Part shown: piece by piece, positions 9,456 to 17,434 of the stretch | How the letters are laid out: each line of letters starts with the position of its first letter | Numbering within the stretch: the first letter of the stretch is position 1 | Notes under the pieces: generated by a model | The model's input: the letters and a program-made list of their open reading frames with translations, nothing else | What the model was told of the DNA's origin: nothing | The model's database searches: none | Origin: Streptomyces pyxinicus | GTDB lineage: Bacteria > Actinomycetota > Actinomycetes > Streptomycetales > Streptomycetaceae | Length of the DNA: 64,000 nucleotides | Direction of reading: 5' to 3' | Assembly (NCBI RefSeq): GCF_024753135.1 | Contig: NZ_JANUGP010000006.1 | Coordinates: 1-64,000, forward strand | Position numbers and translations under genes: made by a program

Positions 9456-9814
9456 CGCGGGGCCGCCCCGGGCAACGGCCTGCCCCGGGCAACGGGCCCG
9501 GACCGGGATGCGCGGGCCTGCCCGGCCCCGGCCGCCGGACGGCCCGGGTGCCGGCACCGCCGCGGGACCGCCCGGGTGCCGGCACCCGAGGCGGACGAGC
9601 CGCTCCGGGTCACACGGACTCTCCGGGTACCGTGGCTGACAGGCGGTCGTGCACCAGCCTCCGATCCCGGTGGCCCGAGCCCCCGTCCGGCTGCGGCGGT
9701 CGGCACATGTCCCGACGGAGCCCCCGAAGCAAGACGAGGCCCACGCTTCTCGGAAGACCCCGTCCGCGACGGAGGCACAGGCCCCCGCCACCGCGCCGTA
9801 AAATCGGATGCACT
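9456..9814. other. Intergenic region upstream of trmB
   Basis: About 360 bases of extreme GC. There is a direct repeat CCCCGGGCAACGG near 9465 and 9482, and a twice-repeated CCGCCCGGGTGCCGGCACC-like segment near 9540 and 9568 containing the palindrome GGGTGCCGGCACCC. The distal end carries the -10-like TAAAAT just before trmB. No gene is apparent. Confidence 0.55.
9799..9804 (+). promoter_or_regulatory. -10-like hexamer for leaderless trmB transcript
   Basis: TAAAAT at 9799-9804 lies 10 bases before the GTG at 9815, and there is no Shine-Dalgarno sequence between them. The transcription start would fall on or next to the start codon. No convincing -35 is seen. Confidence 0.4.
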
Positions 9815-10639
9815 GTGTCTGACTTCCTCAACAGCCCCGAAGCCCCTCCGTCGGCCCCGGACCCCGCCGGGGCCTCGATCCGGCACGACCGGGCCAAGGG
9901 GGAACCCCGGTTTCCCGACGGGCCGAAGGCCGATCCGGCCGGGTCGCACTTCGAGCGGCGGATCCGGAGTTTCCAGCCCCGGCGCAGCCGGGTGACCACC
10001 GGCCAGGCCGACGCGTTGCAGCGGCTGTGGCCCACCTGGGGGCTGGACATCGACGGGCAGCGGGTCATCGATCTGACCGAGCTGTTCGGCAACGCCAACC
10101 CGGTGGTGCTGGAGATCGGCTTCGGGATGGGCGAGGCCACCGCGCGGATGGCCGGCGCCGACCCGGACACCAACATCCTCGCGGTCGACGTCCACACCCC
10201 GGGCCAGGGCAACCTGCTGAACCTCGCCGACCAGAACGGGCTGTCCAACGTCCGCGTGGGCAACGGCGACGCGATCATCCTGCTCCGCGAGATGCTGCGG
10301 CCCGACGCGCTGGCCGGACTGCGGGTGTACTTCCCCGACCCCTGGCCCAAGAAGCGCCACCACAAGCGGCGGCTCATCCAGCCGGAGTTCCTCGACCTCG
10401 CGGCGACCCGGCTCGGGCCCGGCGCGCTCGTGCACTGCGCGACCGACTGGGAGCCGTACGCCGAGCAGATGCTGGAGGTGCTCGACGCGCACCCCGCCTT
10501 CGAGAACACGCAGGCCGACGGTGGTTTCGCGCCACGTCCCGGGTTCCGGCCGCAGACCCGTTTCGAGGGACAGGGACTGGACAAGGGTCATGTCGTGAAC
10601 GACCTCCTCTTCCGGCGCGTACCGCACCCGAACCGCTAG
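9815..10639 (+). CDS. trmB: tRNA (guanine-N7-)-methyltransferase
   Basis: 274 aa from GTG 9815 (VSDFLNSPEAP). The first 55 residues are a low-complexity charged extension common in actinobacterial TrmB. The SAM-dependent Rossmann domain follows with motif I LEIGFGMGEAT near residues 105-115, AVDVH, GNGDA, and the diagnostic YFPDPWPKKRHHKRR segment that binds tRNA. It forms m7G46 in the variable loop of tRNAs. The start is supported by a -10 hexamer immediately upstream and by absence of a ribosome-binding site, implying leaderless translation. A PrsW-like protease gene follows after 58 bases in the same direction. Confidence 0.92.
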   Translation: MSDFLNSPEAPPSAPDPAGASIRHDRAKGEPRFPDGPKADPAGSHFERRIRSFQPRRSRVTTGQADALQRLWPTWGLDIDGQRVIDLTELFGNANPVVLEIGFGMGEATARMAGADPDTNILAVDVHTPGQGNLLNLADQNGLSNVRVGNGDAIILLREMLRPDALAGLRVYFPDPWPKKRHHKRRLIQPEFLDLAATRLGPGALVHCATDWEPYAEQMLEVLDAHPAFENTQADGGFAPRPGFRPQTRFEGQGLDKGHVVNDLLFRRVPHPNR

Positions 10640-10697
10640 AACCCGGCCGCCGAAACCGCGGCCCGGGCGGCGTCCCGTCACCGTTAGGGTCGATGCC

Positions 10698-12053
10698 GTG
10701 GCCACCAGTGCTCCGTATCCCACTGTTCCCGCAGGTCCGGGCGCCGGACCGCTCCGGCACCCGCACTGGTGGCAGCGCCCCTGGGTGCGCTACGGCGCGC
10801 TGACCACGCTGCTGGCGCTGTCCGGTCTGGTGATCCTCGCGCTGGTGCGCAAGCAGACCGGCACCGAGGGCTTCCTGGTGGGGCTCGGCCTCGCCGTGCT
10901 GCCGGTGCCGTGGCTCACCGCCGCCTTCCGGTGGCTGGACCGGGTGGAGCCGGGCCCCTGGCGCAACCTGGTCTTCGCCTTCGCCTGGGGCGCCTGCGCC
11001 GCGGCGCTGATAGCCATCGTGGCCAACACCTTCGCGACGAAGTGGATCGCGACCGCCACCGCGGACCCGGCGAGCGCCGACACCCTCGGGGCGACCGTGA
11101 TAGCGCCGGTCGTCGAGGAGTCCGCGAAGGCCGCAGCCGTCCTGCTGGTGTTCCTCTTCCGCAGACGGCACTTCACCGGGCTGGTCGACGGCGTGGTGAT
11201 AGCCGGGATCACCGCCACCGGGTTCGCGTTCACCGAGAACATCCTCTATCTCGGCACGGCCTTCGGGACCGACCAGCTCACCGGCGACCGGGGCATCGCC
11301 TCCGTCACCGCCGCGACCTTCTTCGTGCGCATCGTGATGTCGCCGTTCGCGCACCCCCTCTTCACCGTCCTCACCGGCATCGGCTTCGGCGTCGCCGCGC
11401 TGTCCGGGGAGCGCCGGCGCGTGCGACGGGTCCTGCTGCCGCTGGGCGGACTGCTGCTCGCGATGAGCACGCACGCCCTGTGGAACAGCTCCTCCACCTT
11501 CGGCCGGTACGGGTTCTTCGCCGTCTACGGCGGCTTCATGGTGCCCGCGTTCGGGCTGCTGACCTGGCTCGCGGTCCGGACCCGGCAGCGGGAGCTGCGG
11601 ACGGTGCGCGAGGAGCTGCCGGTGTACGTGTCGGCCGGCTGGCTGGGGCCGGCCGAACCGTACGCGCTCGGCTCGATGCGGGCCCGGCGGATGGCCCGGG
11701 ACCACGCCCGGCACCACGTCGGGGGGCGCGCGGCGGCGCGCACGGTGGCGCGCTACGAGACGGCCGCCACCTCGCTGGCGTTCCTACGGCACCGGGGGCG
11801 GCAGGGGCGGGCCGGCTCCGACTTCGTCGTACGCGAGCGGGAGCTGCTGACCGAGCTGTGGCAGCACCGGGCCGTCGCCCGCCCGGCCCTGGAGTACGCG
11901 GCGCGGGCGGCGGCACCGGCACCGGCGTACTGGGCGCCCCAGCCGTACGGCTACGGATACGAGTACGGATATGGGTACGGGTACCCGGCGGTGCCGCATC
12001 CGGCGTACCACCCGTACACCGCGTACACCCCGTACAACCCGCACCGCACCTGA
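10698..12053 (+). CDS. PrsW-family intramembrane metalloprotease
   Basis: 451 aa from GTG 10698; TAGGGT lies seven bases upstream with no Shine-Dalgarno, so a leaderless transcript is likely. About eight membrane segments fill residues 30-300. PrsW signatures are present: the paired glutamates in APVVEESAKA, the GFAFTENILYL helix, and histidines in HPLFT and HALWNSS. In Bacillus, PrsW makes site-1 cuts in the anti-sigma factor RsiW; the substrate here is unknown. The C-terminal 60 residues are cytoplasmic or exposed and end in a Tyr/Pro/Gly-rich tail (PYGYGYEYGYGYGYP), encoded by a short GGXTAC-like repeat near 11945-11985. Confidence 0.85.
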   Translation: MATSAPYPTVPAGPGAGPLRHPHWWQRPWVRYGALTTLLALSGLVILALVRKQTGTEGFLVGLGLAVLPVPWLTAAFRWLDRVEPGPWRNLVFAFAWGACAAALIAIVANTFATKWIATATADPASADTLGATVIAPVVEESAKAAAVLLVFLFRRRHFTGLVDGVVIAGITATGFAFTENILYLGTAFGTDQLTGDRGIASVTAATFFVRIVMSPFAHPLFTVLTGIGFGVAALSGERRRVRRVLLPLGGLLLAMSTHALWNSSSTFGRYGFFAVYGGFMVPAFGLLTWLAVRTRQRELRTVREELPVYVSAGWLGPAEPYALGSMRARRMARDHARHHVGGRAAARTVARYETAATSLAFLRHRGRQGRAGSDFVVRERELLTELWQHRAVARPALEYAARAAAPAPAYWAPQPYGYGYEYGYGYGYPAVPHPAYHPYTAYTPYNPHRT

Positions 12054-12102
12054 CGCCCGCGCCCCGTGCCGATGCCGGTGCCGGTACCGCTCTGCTCCGC
12101 CG

Positions 12103-13047
12103 CTACGCCGACGCCTCCGTCAGCTTCTTCACGTCGTCGTCGGTCAGCGTGAGGTCGGCCACCGCGAGCAGCGCCGGAAGCTGCTCGGTGGTGCGGGCCG
12201 AGGCGATCGGCGCGGTGACGGTGGGCTGGGCGGCGAGCCAGGCCAGGGCGACCGTGGCGGCGGAGGCGTCGTGAGACCGCGCGACCTCGTCCAGGGCCGC
12301 GAGGACCCGCTGGCCGCGCTCGGACTCCAGGTGCTTGGCGGCCGAGCCGGCGCGGGCGCTGTCGACGGTCGTACCGGGGCGGTACTTGCCGGTCAGGAAG
12401 CCCGAGGCGAGGGAGAAGTACGGCACGGCGGACAGGCCCTCGCGGGCGGCGACGTCCTGGAGCGGGCCCTCGTAGGTGTCGCGCGAGACCAGGTTGTAGT
12501 GCGGCTGGAGGGCGACGTACCGGGCGAAGCCCTCGCGGTCGGAGAACTCCAGGGAGGCCTGGAGCCGCTCGGCGCTGATGTTGGAGGCGGCGATGTTGCG
12601 CACCTTGCCCGCCCGCACCAGCTCGTCGAGCGCGCCGATGATCTCCTCGACCGGCACCTCGGGCTGGTCGAAGTGGGTGTAGTAGAGGTCGATGTGGTCG
12701 GTGCCGAGGCGGCGCAGCGAGGCGTCGGCGGCGGCCTTGATGTTGGCGGCGGACAGCCCCTGGAAGTCGGGGTGCTGGCTCACCTTGGTGGCGATGACGA
12801 CGTCGTCGCGGTTGCCGCGGGCCTTGACCCACTTGCCGATGATCGTCTCGGACTCGCCGCCCTGGTTGCCCTCGATCCAGGCGCTGTAGCTGTCGGCGGT
12901 GTCGACGAAGTTGCCGCCGGCGGCCGTGTAGGCGTCCAGGACGGCGAAGGAGGTCTCCTCGTCGGCGGTCCAGCCGAAGACGTTGCCACCGAGGCAGAGC
13001 GGGAAGACGTCGAGGTCGGAGGAACCGAGTGTGCGCAGAGAAGTCAT
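12103..13047 (-). CDS. Aldo/keto reductase
   Basis: 314 aa. ATG 13047 (MTSLRTLGSSDLDV) is chosen; a TTG four codons upstream is less likely. It is a full-length (beta/alpha)8 AKR of the KCH/YhdN type. The catalytic tetrad is visible as Asp in FVDTADSYS, the Tyr of that segment, Lys in VIATKVS and His in LYYTHFDQ. The NADP-binding end is ALAWLAAQPTVTAPIASARTTEQL. Such enzymes reduce carbonyls with NADPH in the cytosol; the natural substrate cannot be read from the sequence. It is convergent with the PrsW gene, 50 bases apart, and the M23 peptidase gene ends 80 bases upstream of its start. Confidence 0.88.
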   Translation of the reverse strand: MTSLRTLGSSDLDVFPLCLGGNVFGWTADEETSFAVLDAYTAAGGNFVDTADSYSAWIEGNQGGESETIIGKWVKARGNRDDVVIATKVSQHPDFQGLSAANIKAAADASLRRLGTDHIDLYYTHFDQPEVPVEEIIGALDELVRAGKVRNIAASNISAERLQASLEFSDREGFARYVALQPHYNLVSRDTYEGPLQDVAAREGLSAVPYFSLASGFLTGKYRPGTTVDSARAGSAAKHLESERGQRVLAALDEVARSHDASAATVALAWLAAQPTVTAPIASARTTEQLPALLAVADLTLTDDDVKKLTEASA

Positions 13048-13126
13048 GCTCAATGTCAACGCCGACGGCGGATGATCGCATTCCGCCGCCGGCGCCAGGC
13101 AACCGCAAAGTGTGCGTACGCCGAGG

Positions 13127-14188
13127 TCAGGGGTTGAGGCCCTTGCCCCGCAGCCACGCCATCGGGTCGATGCCGGTGGCCGCGCCGCCCGGGTGGACCT
13201 CCAGGTGCAGGTGCGGTCCGGTGACGTTGCCGGTGGCGCCCACCCGGCCGATGACCTCGCCGGTGGAGACCTTCTGACCGGCGGAGACGCTGATCGAGGA
13301 CTGGTGGCAGAACCACAGCTCGGTGCCGTCGTCCAGGGTGAGCACGGTCCGGTAGCCGTAGGCGCCGGCCCAGCCCGCCTGGGTGATCGTGCCGCTGTGG
13401 ATGGCCTTGATGAGGGTGCCCGTGGGCGCGGCGAAGTCGAGGCCGGTGTGGTGGCCGGAGGACCACATCGAGCCGGCCTGGCCGAAGGTCGAGGTGATCG
13501 TGTACGAGGAGGTGGGCAGCGCGTACTGCTTGGCCGACGCGGCCAGCCGCTTGGCCGCCGCGGCCTTCTTCTCCGCCTCGGCGGCCTTCTTCGCGTCGGA
13601 CTCCGCCTTGTCCCTGGCGGCGGCGGCCTGGGCGGCGGCGTCCTTCTCGGCCTTGGCGGCGGCGGCAGCGGTCTCCTGATGGGCGGCGGCGAGCGCGGTG
13701 GCGGTGGCCTTGCCCTCGGCCTTGCTGCGCTGCTGCTCGGCCTGGGCCATGATCCGGTTGCGCAGCGCCTCGCCGGCGCCCTGCTCGCCGTCGGCGGAGG
13801 CCGTGCCGGCCTGGGCGAGGGCGGTGGCCGTCTCCGAGGAACCCGAAGAGTCCGAGGAGTCCGAGTCGTCCTGGAAGAGCGAGCCCACGGAGGGGAGGTG
13901 GTCCGGCAGGGACAGGGAGACCGGCGGCTTGCCGGTGTTGGCGCTGGCCATGCCGCCCGCGCCGACGGCGGCGATCACGCCGACGCCGAGGACGGTGGAG
14001 CTGCGGGCGAAGCCGCCGCGCTGCTTGGCGACACGGTGCCGGCCACGGACCGGGGTGACGGTCTCCTCGGTCGGGTTCCACTCCTCCCAGGGGCCCTCCT
14101 CGGCGCGGTAGGAGCCGTAGCCGAAGGTCTCGGACTCGTGCTGAGCCGGTATGAACGGGGCTTCTGGGGCAGGCCGGTTGGACGCCAC
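13127..14188 (-). CDS. M23 family peptidoglycan endopeptidase (LytM-like), secreted
   Basis: 353 aa from GTG 14188, with GGAG eight to nine bases upstream. Residues 1-60 are a polar cytoplasmic lead, 62-82 are hydrophobic (signal-anchor or signal peptide), 105-220 are an Ala/Lys/Glu-rich coiled coil, and 235-350 are the LytM domain. Zinc ligands are the H-H-x3-D set around 246-251 and the HLH at 326-328. It cleaves cell-wall peptides outside the membrane. The gene lies under a ydaO-type riboswitch at 14213-14372, as known for several Streptomyces cell-wall hydrolases. Expression is therefore expected to fall when c-di-AMP is high. Confidence 0.9.
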   Translation of the reverse strand: MASNRPAPEAPFIPAQHESETFGYGSYRAEEGPWEEWNPTEETVTPVRGRHRVAKQRGGFARSSTVLGVGVIAAVGAGGMASANTGKPPVSLSLPDHLPSVGSLFQDDSDSSDSSGSSETATALAQAGTASADGEQGAGEALRNRIMAQAEQQRSKAEGKATATALAAAHQETAAAAAKAEKDAAAQAAAARDKAESDAKKAAEAEKKAAAAKRLAASAKQYALPTSSYTITSTFGQAGSMWSSGHHTGLDFAAPTGTLIKAIHSGTITQAGWAGAYGYRTVLTLDDGTELWFCHQSSISVSAGQKVSTGEVIGRVGATGNVTGPHLHLEVHPGGAATGIDPMAWLRGKGLNP

Positions 14189-14212
14189 GCGGGCGTACTC
14201 CTTTCCTTCCTC

Positions 14213-14372
14213 CGCCTACCGGGTTAGCTGACGGGTTCGGAGCAGGAAGGTCTCCTACGCGCGTAAACCGGACGTGACTCTCTGCGAGTGCACGGCGGTG
14301 TCCGCGTGATTCACCCCAAGGTGGTGGTTCCCCGGTTCCCTGAAAGGGGATTCGGCGCGTGCGCACGGAGCC
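14213..14372 (-). ncRNA. ydaO/yuaA c-di-AMP riboswitch
   Basis: On the minus strand, from 14366 down, the leader shows the conserved ydaO blocks: GCCGAATCCCC, AGGGAACCGGGGAACCACC, TTGGGGTGAATC, then after a variable arm GAGACCTTCCTGCTCCGAAC, and finally CCCGTCAGCTAACC and GGTAGGCG ending at 14213. It ends 25 bases before the GTG of the M23 peptidase. This aptamer class binds c-di-AMP and is established in front of actinobacterial resuscitation-promoting and hydrolase genes. Boundaries are approximate. Confidence 0.9.
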
Positions 14373-14412
14373 GCCTCGGGTGACGGCTGGGACGACCGCG
14401 CTGCGTTATCGA

Positions 14413-14466
14413 ACGTTAATAGACCCGGAGGGGAGTTTCCAAGCCGTTCGGCTTGATCATTAACGT
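14413..14466. promoter_or_regulatory. Inverted repeat upstream of the riboswitch
   Basis: ACGTTAAT at 14413-14420 is mirrored by ATTAACGT at 14459-14466, with a small AAGCCG-TT-CGGCTT palindrome at 14441-14454 between them. It lies where the promoter of the riboswitch transcript should be and is AT-rich against its surroundings. It may be an operator pair; no factor can be named. Confidence 0.4.
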
Positions 14467-14506
14467 TTCCGTCACGGAACTCCCGTGGGCGGCCCCGGAA
14501 ATGACT

Positions 14507-14541
14507 CAGGGCCGGAATCCATGAACTGGATTCCGGCCCTG
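14507..14541 (-). terminator. Rho-independent-type hairpin after tRNA-fMet
   Basis: A perfect 14-bp stem (CAGGGCCGGAATCC and its complement) closes a 7-base loop, 10 bases downstream of the minus-strand tRNA 3' end. No clear U-run follows, as is common in Streptomyces. Confidence 0.7.
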
Positions 14542-14550
14542 GGCCTTCAG

Positions 14551-14624
14551 TAGCGGGGACAGGATTTGAACCTGCGACCTCTGGGTTATGAGCCCAGCGA
14601 GCTACCGAGCTGCTCCACCCCGCG
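14551..14624 (-). tRNA. tRNA-fMet (CAT), initiator
   Basis: 74 nt, CCA not encoded. The anticodon arm has three consecutive G:C pairs (GGG...CCC) flanking CAT, and position 1 C faces U72, so there is no Watson-Crick 1-72 pair. Both mark an initiator tRNA. The D- and T-arms are canonical (GGTTCAAATCC). Confidence 0.95.
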
Positions 14625-14677
14625 TCGTTGTGTCTTCAGCATACGCCATCTCGGGGGTCCCGCGCACACTCGTTGCC

Positions 14678-15814
14678 TCAGCCCTTGATCAGGTGCCTGT
14701 TCGGCGCCTCGGCGAGGGCCGCCAGCTCCGGCAGTACGACGACCAGGGCGCCCCCGGCGCGCAGGACGCCGGTGCCGTCGGCCGCCGTGACGAAGGTGTC
14801 CGGCTCCCGCCAGGCGGTGACCACCCGGCGCACCCCGGCCCGCAGGATCAGCTCGGCGCAGGGCGCGGGGCGGGAGGCGCGGCGGGCACACGGCTCCAGA
14901 CTGCTGTAGACCGTGGCGCCGGCCAGCCGCGGGTCGGCCGGGTCGAGCTTCGCCAGCGCCGCCTCCTCGGCGTGCACCACCGGGTCGTCGCCCTCCCGGG
15001 AGTGGCCGCGGGCCAGCTCGGTACCGTCGGCGCCGACCACGATCGCGCCGACGCTGAACGCGGTCTCCGAGGGCGGGCACTGGGCGGCCAGCTCACAGGC
15101 GGTGCGCAGCCAGTGCCGGTCGGCGGCGACGGGGTCGGCCCCGGTGCCGGGAGCGGTGGGCTGATAACGCGTGAGCACGACGTCCTCGATCCGGCGGGTC
15201 TCGACCAGCCGCAGCCGGCCGCCCTGGTAGGCCCCCGGCCCGAACAGGCGCGGGGCCTCCGGGTCGCCGACGAACAGCGGGGCGAGGACCAGCTGGAGTT
15301 CGTCGGCGAGGCCCTGCCGCAGGAGCTGGGTGTGCACCAGGCCACCGCCCTCGACCATGAGCCGTTCGACGCCGCGCACCTCGCCCAGGTGCGTCAGCAG
15401 GGCCCGCCAGTCGAGTGCGGTGCCGAGCGGTACGACGGCCGCGGTGTCGCCGAGCAGGCGGGCGGCCTGTTCGGCGCCCCGGTCGGTCGTGTAGACGAGC
15501 TTGTCGCCGCCGGTGTGCCAGAAGTGGGCGCCGGGGTCGAGGTCGCCGGTCGCGGTGACGGTCACCTTCAGCGGGTACGCGGGCCGGCCCGCCGCCAGCC
15601 GGGCCGCGCGCCGCTCGGCGGAGTTGACCAGCAGCCGGGGGTTGTCGGCGCGGATCGTGCCGGCGCCGACGAGGATGGCGTCGACGGAGGCGCGCACCTC
15701 GTCCACCCGGTCGAAGTCGGCGGGACTCGACAGCAGCAGCCGCTCGGGGCCGGTGTCGTCCAGGTAGCCGTCGAGGGAGACGGCGGCGGACAGCAGCACG
15801 TACGGCAGAGGCAT
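14678..15814 (-). CDS. RibD-like bifunctional reductase-deaminase, reversed domain order
   Basis: 378 aa from ATG 15814. Residues 1-220 are the RibD C-terminal/dihydrofolate-reductase-like reductase (YVLLSAAVSLDG, then DAILVGAGTIRADNPRL, and VEGGGLVHTQLL). Residues 230-375 are a CMP/dCMP-type zinc deaminase with HAE at 281-283 and the two cysteines at 309 and 319 (EPC...PAPC). Classical RibD is deaminase first, so the order is swapped. With GTP cyclohydrolase II across the MarR gene it could convert GTP to the ribitylaminopyrimidine phosphate of flavin synthesis. RibB, RibH and RibE are absent, so it may serve a side branch. Its promoter shares a palindromic operator with marR. Confidence 0.82.
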   Translation of the reverse strand: MPLPYVLLSAAVSLDGYLDDTGPERLLLSSPADFDRVDEVRASVDAILVGAGTIRADNPRLLVNSAERRAARLAAGRPAYPLKVTVTATGDLDPGAHFWHTGGDKLVYTTDRGAEQAARLLGDTAAVVPLGTALDWRALLTHLGEVRGVERLMVEGGGLVHTQLLRQGLADELQLVLAPLFVGDPEAPRLFGPGAYQGGRLRLVETRRIEDVVLTRYQPTAPGTGADPVAADRHWLRTACELAAQCPPSETAFSVGAIVVGADGTELARGHSREGDDPVVHAEEAALAKLDPADPRLAGATVYSSLEPCARRASRPAPCAELILRAGVRRVVTAWREPDTFVTAADGTGVLRAGGALVVVLPELAALAEAPNRHLIKG

Positions 15815-15849
15815 CGGCGTACTCCCTCACGGCGGCCCACCCGGAGCCC

Positions 15850-15878
15850 TTGGTTCAACTTTGAAACAAACTTACACT
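15850..15878 (+). promoter_or_regulatory. marR promoter with embedded operator
   Basis: TTGGTT at 15850-15855, a 17-base spacer and TACACT at 15873-15878. The palindrome TTCAACTTTGAA (15854-15865) overlaps the -35 and spacer. The ATG at 15885 is six bases past the -10, so the transcript is probably leaderless. The site also lies 40 bases upstream of the divergent RibD-like gene. Confidence 0.65.
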
Positions 15879-15884
15879 GGCCGC

Positions 15885-16418
15885 ATGACGACCCGCTGGC
15901 TCACCCCCGAGGAGCAGCGCGCCTGGCGCGCCTACATCGCCGCCTCCCGACTCCTGGAGGACGCGCTCGACCGGCAGCTCCAGCAGGAGGGCGGCATGCC
16001 CCACCTGTTCTACTCGGTGCTGGCCAACCTCTCCGAGGCGCCCGGCCGGCGGCTGCGCATGACCGACCTCGCCGAGACCCTGAAGATCACCCGCAGCAGG
16101 CTGACGTACGCGGTGACCCGGCTGGAGCGGGACGGCCTGGTGCGCCGGGAGAACTGCCGCTGGGACCGGCGCAGCAGCCTCGCGGCGCTGACGGACCAGG
16201 GCATGGCGGTGCTGGAGCGTACGGCACCCGGGCACGTGGAGACCGTGCGCACCGCCCTGTTCGACCGGCTGAGCCCGGTACAGGTGGGCCAGCTGGAGGA
16301 GATCTGCACCGGGATCGTACGGGGGTTGCAGGGCGAGGACGAGACGGCCGCGGCGCCGGAGGACGTGCCCTGGCGCCGCCGATCCACACCCTGCGCGGAC
16401 ACCTCCGACACCGACTGA
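15885..16418 (+). CDS. MarR-family transcriptional regulator
   Basis: 177 aa from ATG 15885 (MTTRWLTPEEQRAW). A start eight codons upstream would lie inside the promoter. It is a compact all-helical MarR fold: dimerisation helix 1, then the winged helix around 60-110 (RMTDLAETLKITRSRLTYAVTRLERDGLVRRE), wing DRRSSLAALTDQG, and a C-terminal dimerisation helix. The last 20 residues are polar. MarR proteins bind 15-20-bp palindromes as dimers and release them on ligand binding. Palindromes with TTCAA half-sites occur before this gene and twice before ribA. It probably represses itself, the divergent RibD-like gene and ribA, with a flavin- or pteridine-like ligand as a guess. Confidence 0.88.
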   Translation: MTTRWLTPEEQRAWRAYIAASRLLEDALDRQLQQEGGMPHLFYSVLANLSEAPGRRLRMTDLAETLKITRSRLTYAVTRLERDGLVRRENCRWDRRSSLAALTDQGMAVLERTAPGHVETVRTALFDRLSPVQVGQLEEICTGIVRGLQGEDETAAAPEDVPWRRRSTPCADTSDTD

Positions 16419-16434
16419 GGCCGCCCTCGACGCA

Positions 16435-16464
16435 TTGCTTCAACTTTAAAGCATGAGGTAGGGT
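16435..16464 (+). promoter_or_regulatory. ribA promoter with overlapping MarR-type operator O1
   Basis: TTGCTT at 16435-16440, an 18-base spacer and TAGGGT at 16459-16464. The imperfect palindrome GCTTCAACTTTAAAGC (16437-16452) covers the -35 and spacer, as at marR. Confidence 0.6.
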
Positions 16465-16481
16465 CACGATCACGGCAGGCT

Positions 16482-16497
16482 GCTTCAAATCTGAAGC
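16482..16497 (+). promoter_or_regulatory. MarR-type operator O2 in the ribA leader
   Basis: Perfect palindrome GCTTCA-AATC-TGAAGC, just downstream of the expected ribA transcription start and 45 bases from O1 centre to centre. It shares the TTCAA half-site with the marR operator. Confidence 0.65.
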
Positions 16498-16528
16498 ACC
16501 TGCACCGGTACGGACCCCGGAGACCCGC

Positions 16529-17164
16529 ATGCCCGACCTCCCCGCCGCCACCCCGCGCGCCCGCGTCCGGGTACCGCTGCACTTCTCGGACGGTTACCGC
16601 GCCGACGCGGAGATCGTCACCTTCCACGGCCTCACCGACGGCCGCGAGCACCTCGCCGTCGTCCTCGGCGACCCCGGCCCGGTCCCGCTGGTGCGCCTGC
16701 ACTCCGAATGCCTGACCGGCGACGTCTTCGGCTCCGCCCGCTGCGACTGCGGACCCCAGCTGCGCGAGGCGGTCGAGCGCGTCGCCGAGCGCGGCGGCGT
16801 CCTCCTCTACCTGCGCCAGGAGGGCCGCGGCATCGGCCTCTACAACAAGCTCGACGCGTACGCCCTCCAGGACGGGGGCCTCGACACCTACGAGGCGAAC
16901 GCCGCCCTGGGCCTGCCGGAGGACGCCCGCGACTACACCGCCGCCGCCCAGATGCTCACCGCCCTCGGCATCGCCGAACTGGACCTGCTCTCCAACAACC
17001 CCGACAAGGCAGACCAGTTGCACTCACTCGACATCACCGTCCGGAACCGCATCCCGACCGGCGTCTTCACCACCACCCACAACGCCCACTACCTACGCGC
17101 GAAGGCCCTGCACACCCGCCACACGCTGCCGCTGGCGGATCTGGAGGGGCTGACGGCGGGCTGA
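16529..17164 (+). CDS. ribA: GTP cyclohydrolase II
   Basis: 211 aa from ATG 16529 with GGAG eight bases upstream. It is a stand-alone GCH II, without the RibB domain. Zinc ligands C61, C72 and C74 (SECLTGDVFGSARCDCG) are present, as are the RQEGRGIGLYNK GTP-binding loop and LLSNNPDKADQL. The Tyr matching E. coli RibA Tyr105 is kept (Y111 in AYALQ). From my memory of the work on S. coelicolor paralogues, that predicts the normal diaminopyrimidine product rather than the FAPy made by a Met-variant. It opens GTP, releasing formate and pyrophosphate. Two MarR-type operators precede it, linking it to the neighbouring RibD-like enzyme. Confidence 0.93.
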   Translation: MPDLPAATPRARVRVPLHFSDGYRADAEIVTFHGLTDGREHLAVVLGDPGPVPLVRLHSECLTGDVFGSARCDCGPQLREAVERVAERGGVLLYLRQEGRGIGLYNKLDAYALQDGGLDTYEANAALGLPEDARDYTAAAQMLTALGIAELDLLSNNPDKADQLHSLDITVRNRIPTGVFTTTHNAHYLRAKALHTRHTLPLADLEGLTAG

Positions 17165-17434
17165 CTCCTCGTCAGGATTCCCCGTCGCGGACCGGCGCGG
17201 GCTCCGGGAGGGCCGGGACACCGAGGTCGGTCGCCAGGCTCGCGATACCCGCGTGCAGTGATCCGCGCGGGGTCAGCACGTCGTGCTTGACCGCGAGCTT
17301 GAGCTGACGGCACACGGGAACATCGTGGACGCGACACAGCGGCGGCAGCTGGAAAACGCGGCAGCGCCCGACCCGACCGAAGCCGAACCAGGCGCTGCAC
17401 AGCAGGTCAGGGGGTATCCCCTGCCCGCGAACCG
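17165..17434. other. Intergenic, ribA to tRNA-Lys
   Basis: About 270 bases. A minus-strand frame here is open but starts inside tRNA-Lys, so it is not credible as a gene. A truncated small protein tail cannot be excluded (GSLHAGIASLATDLGVPALPE ends near 17172 on the minus strand). No clear terminator is seen. Confidence 0.4.
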
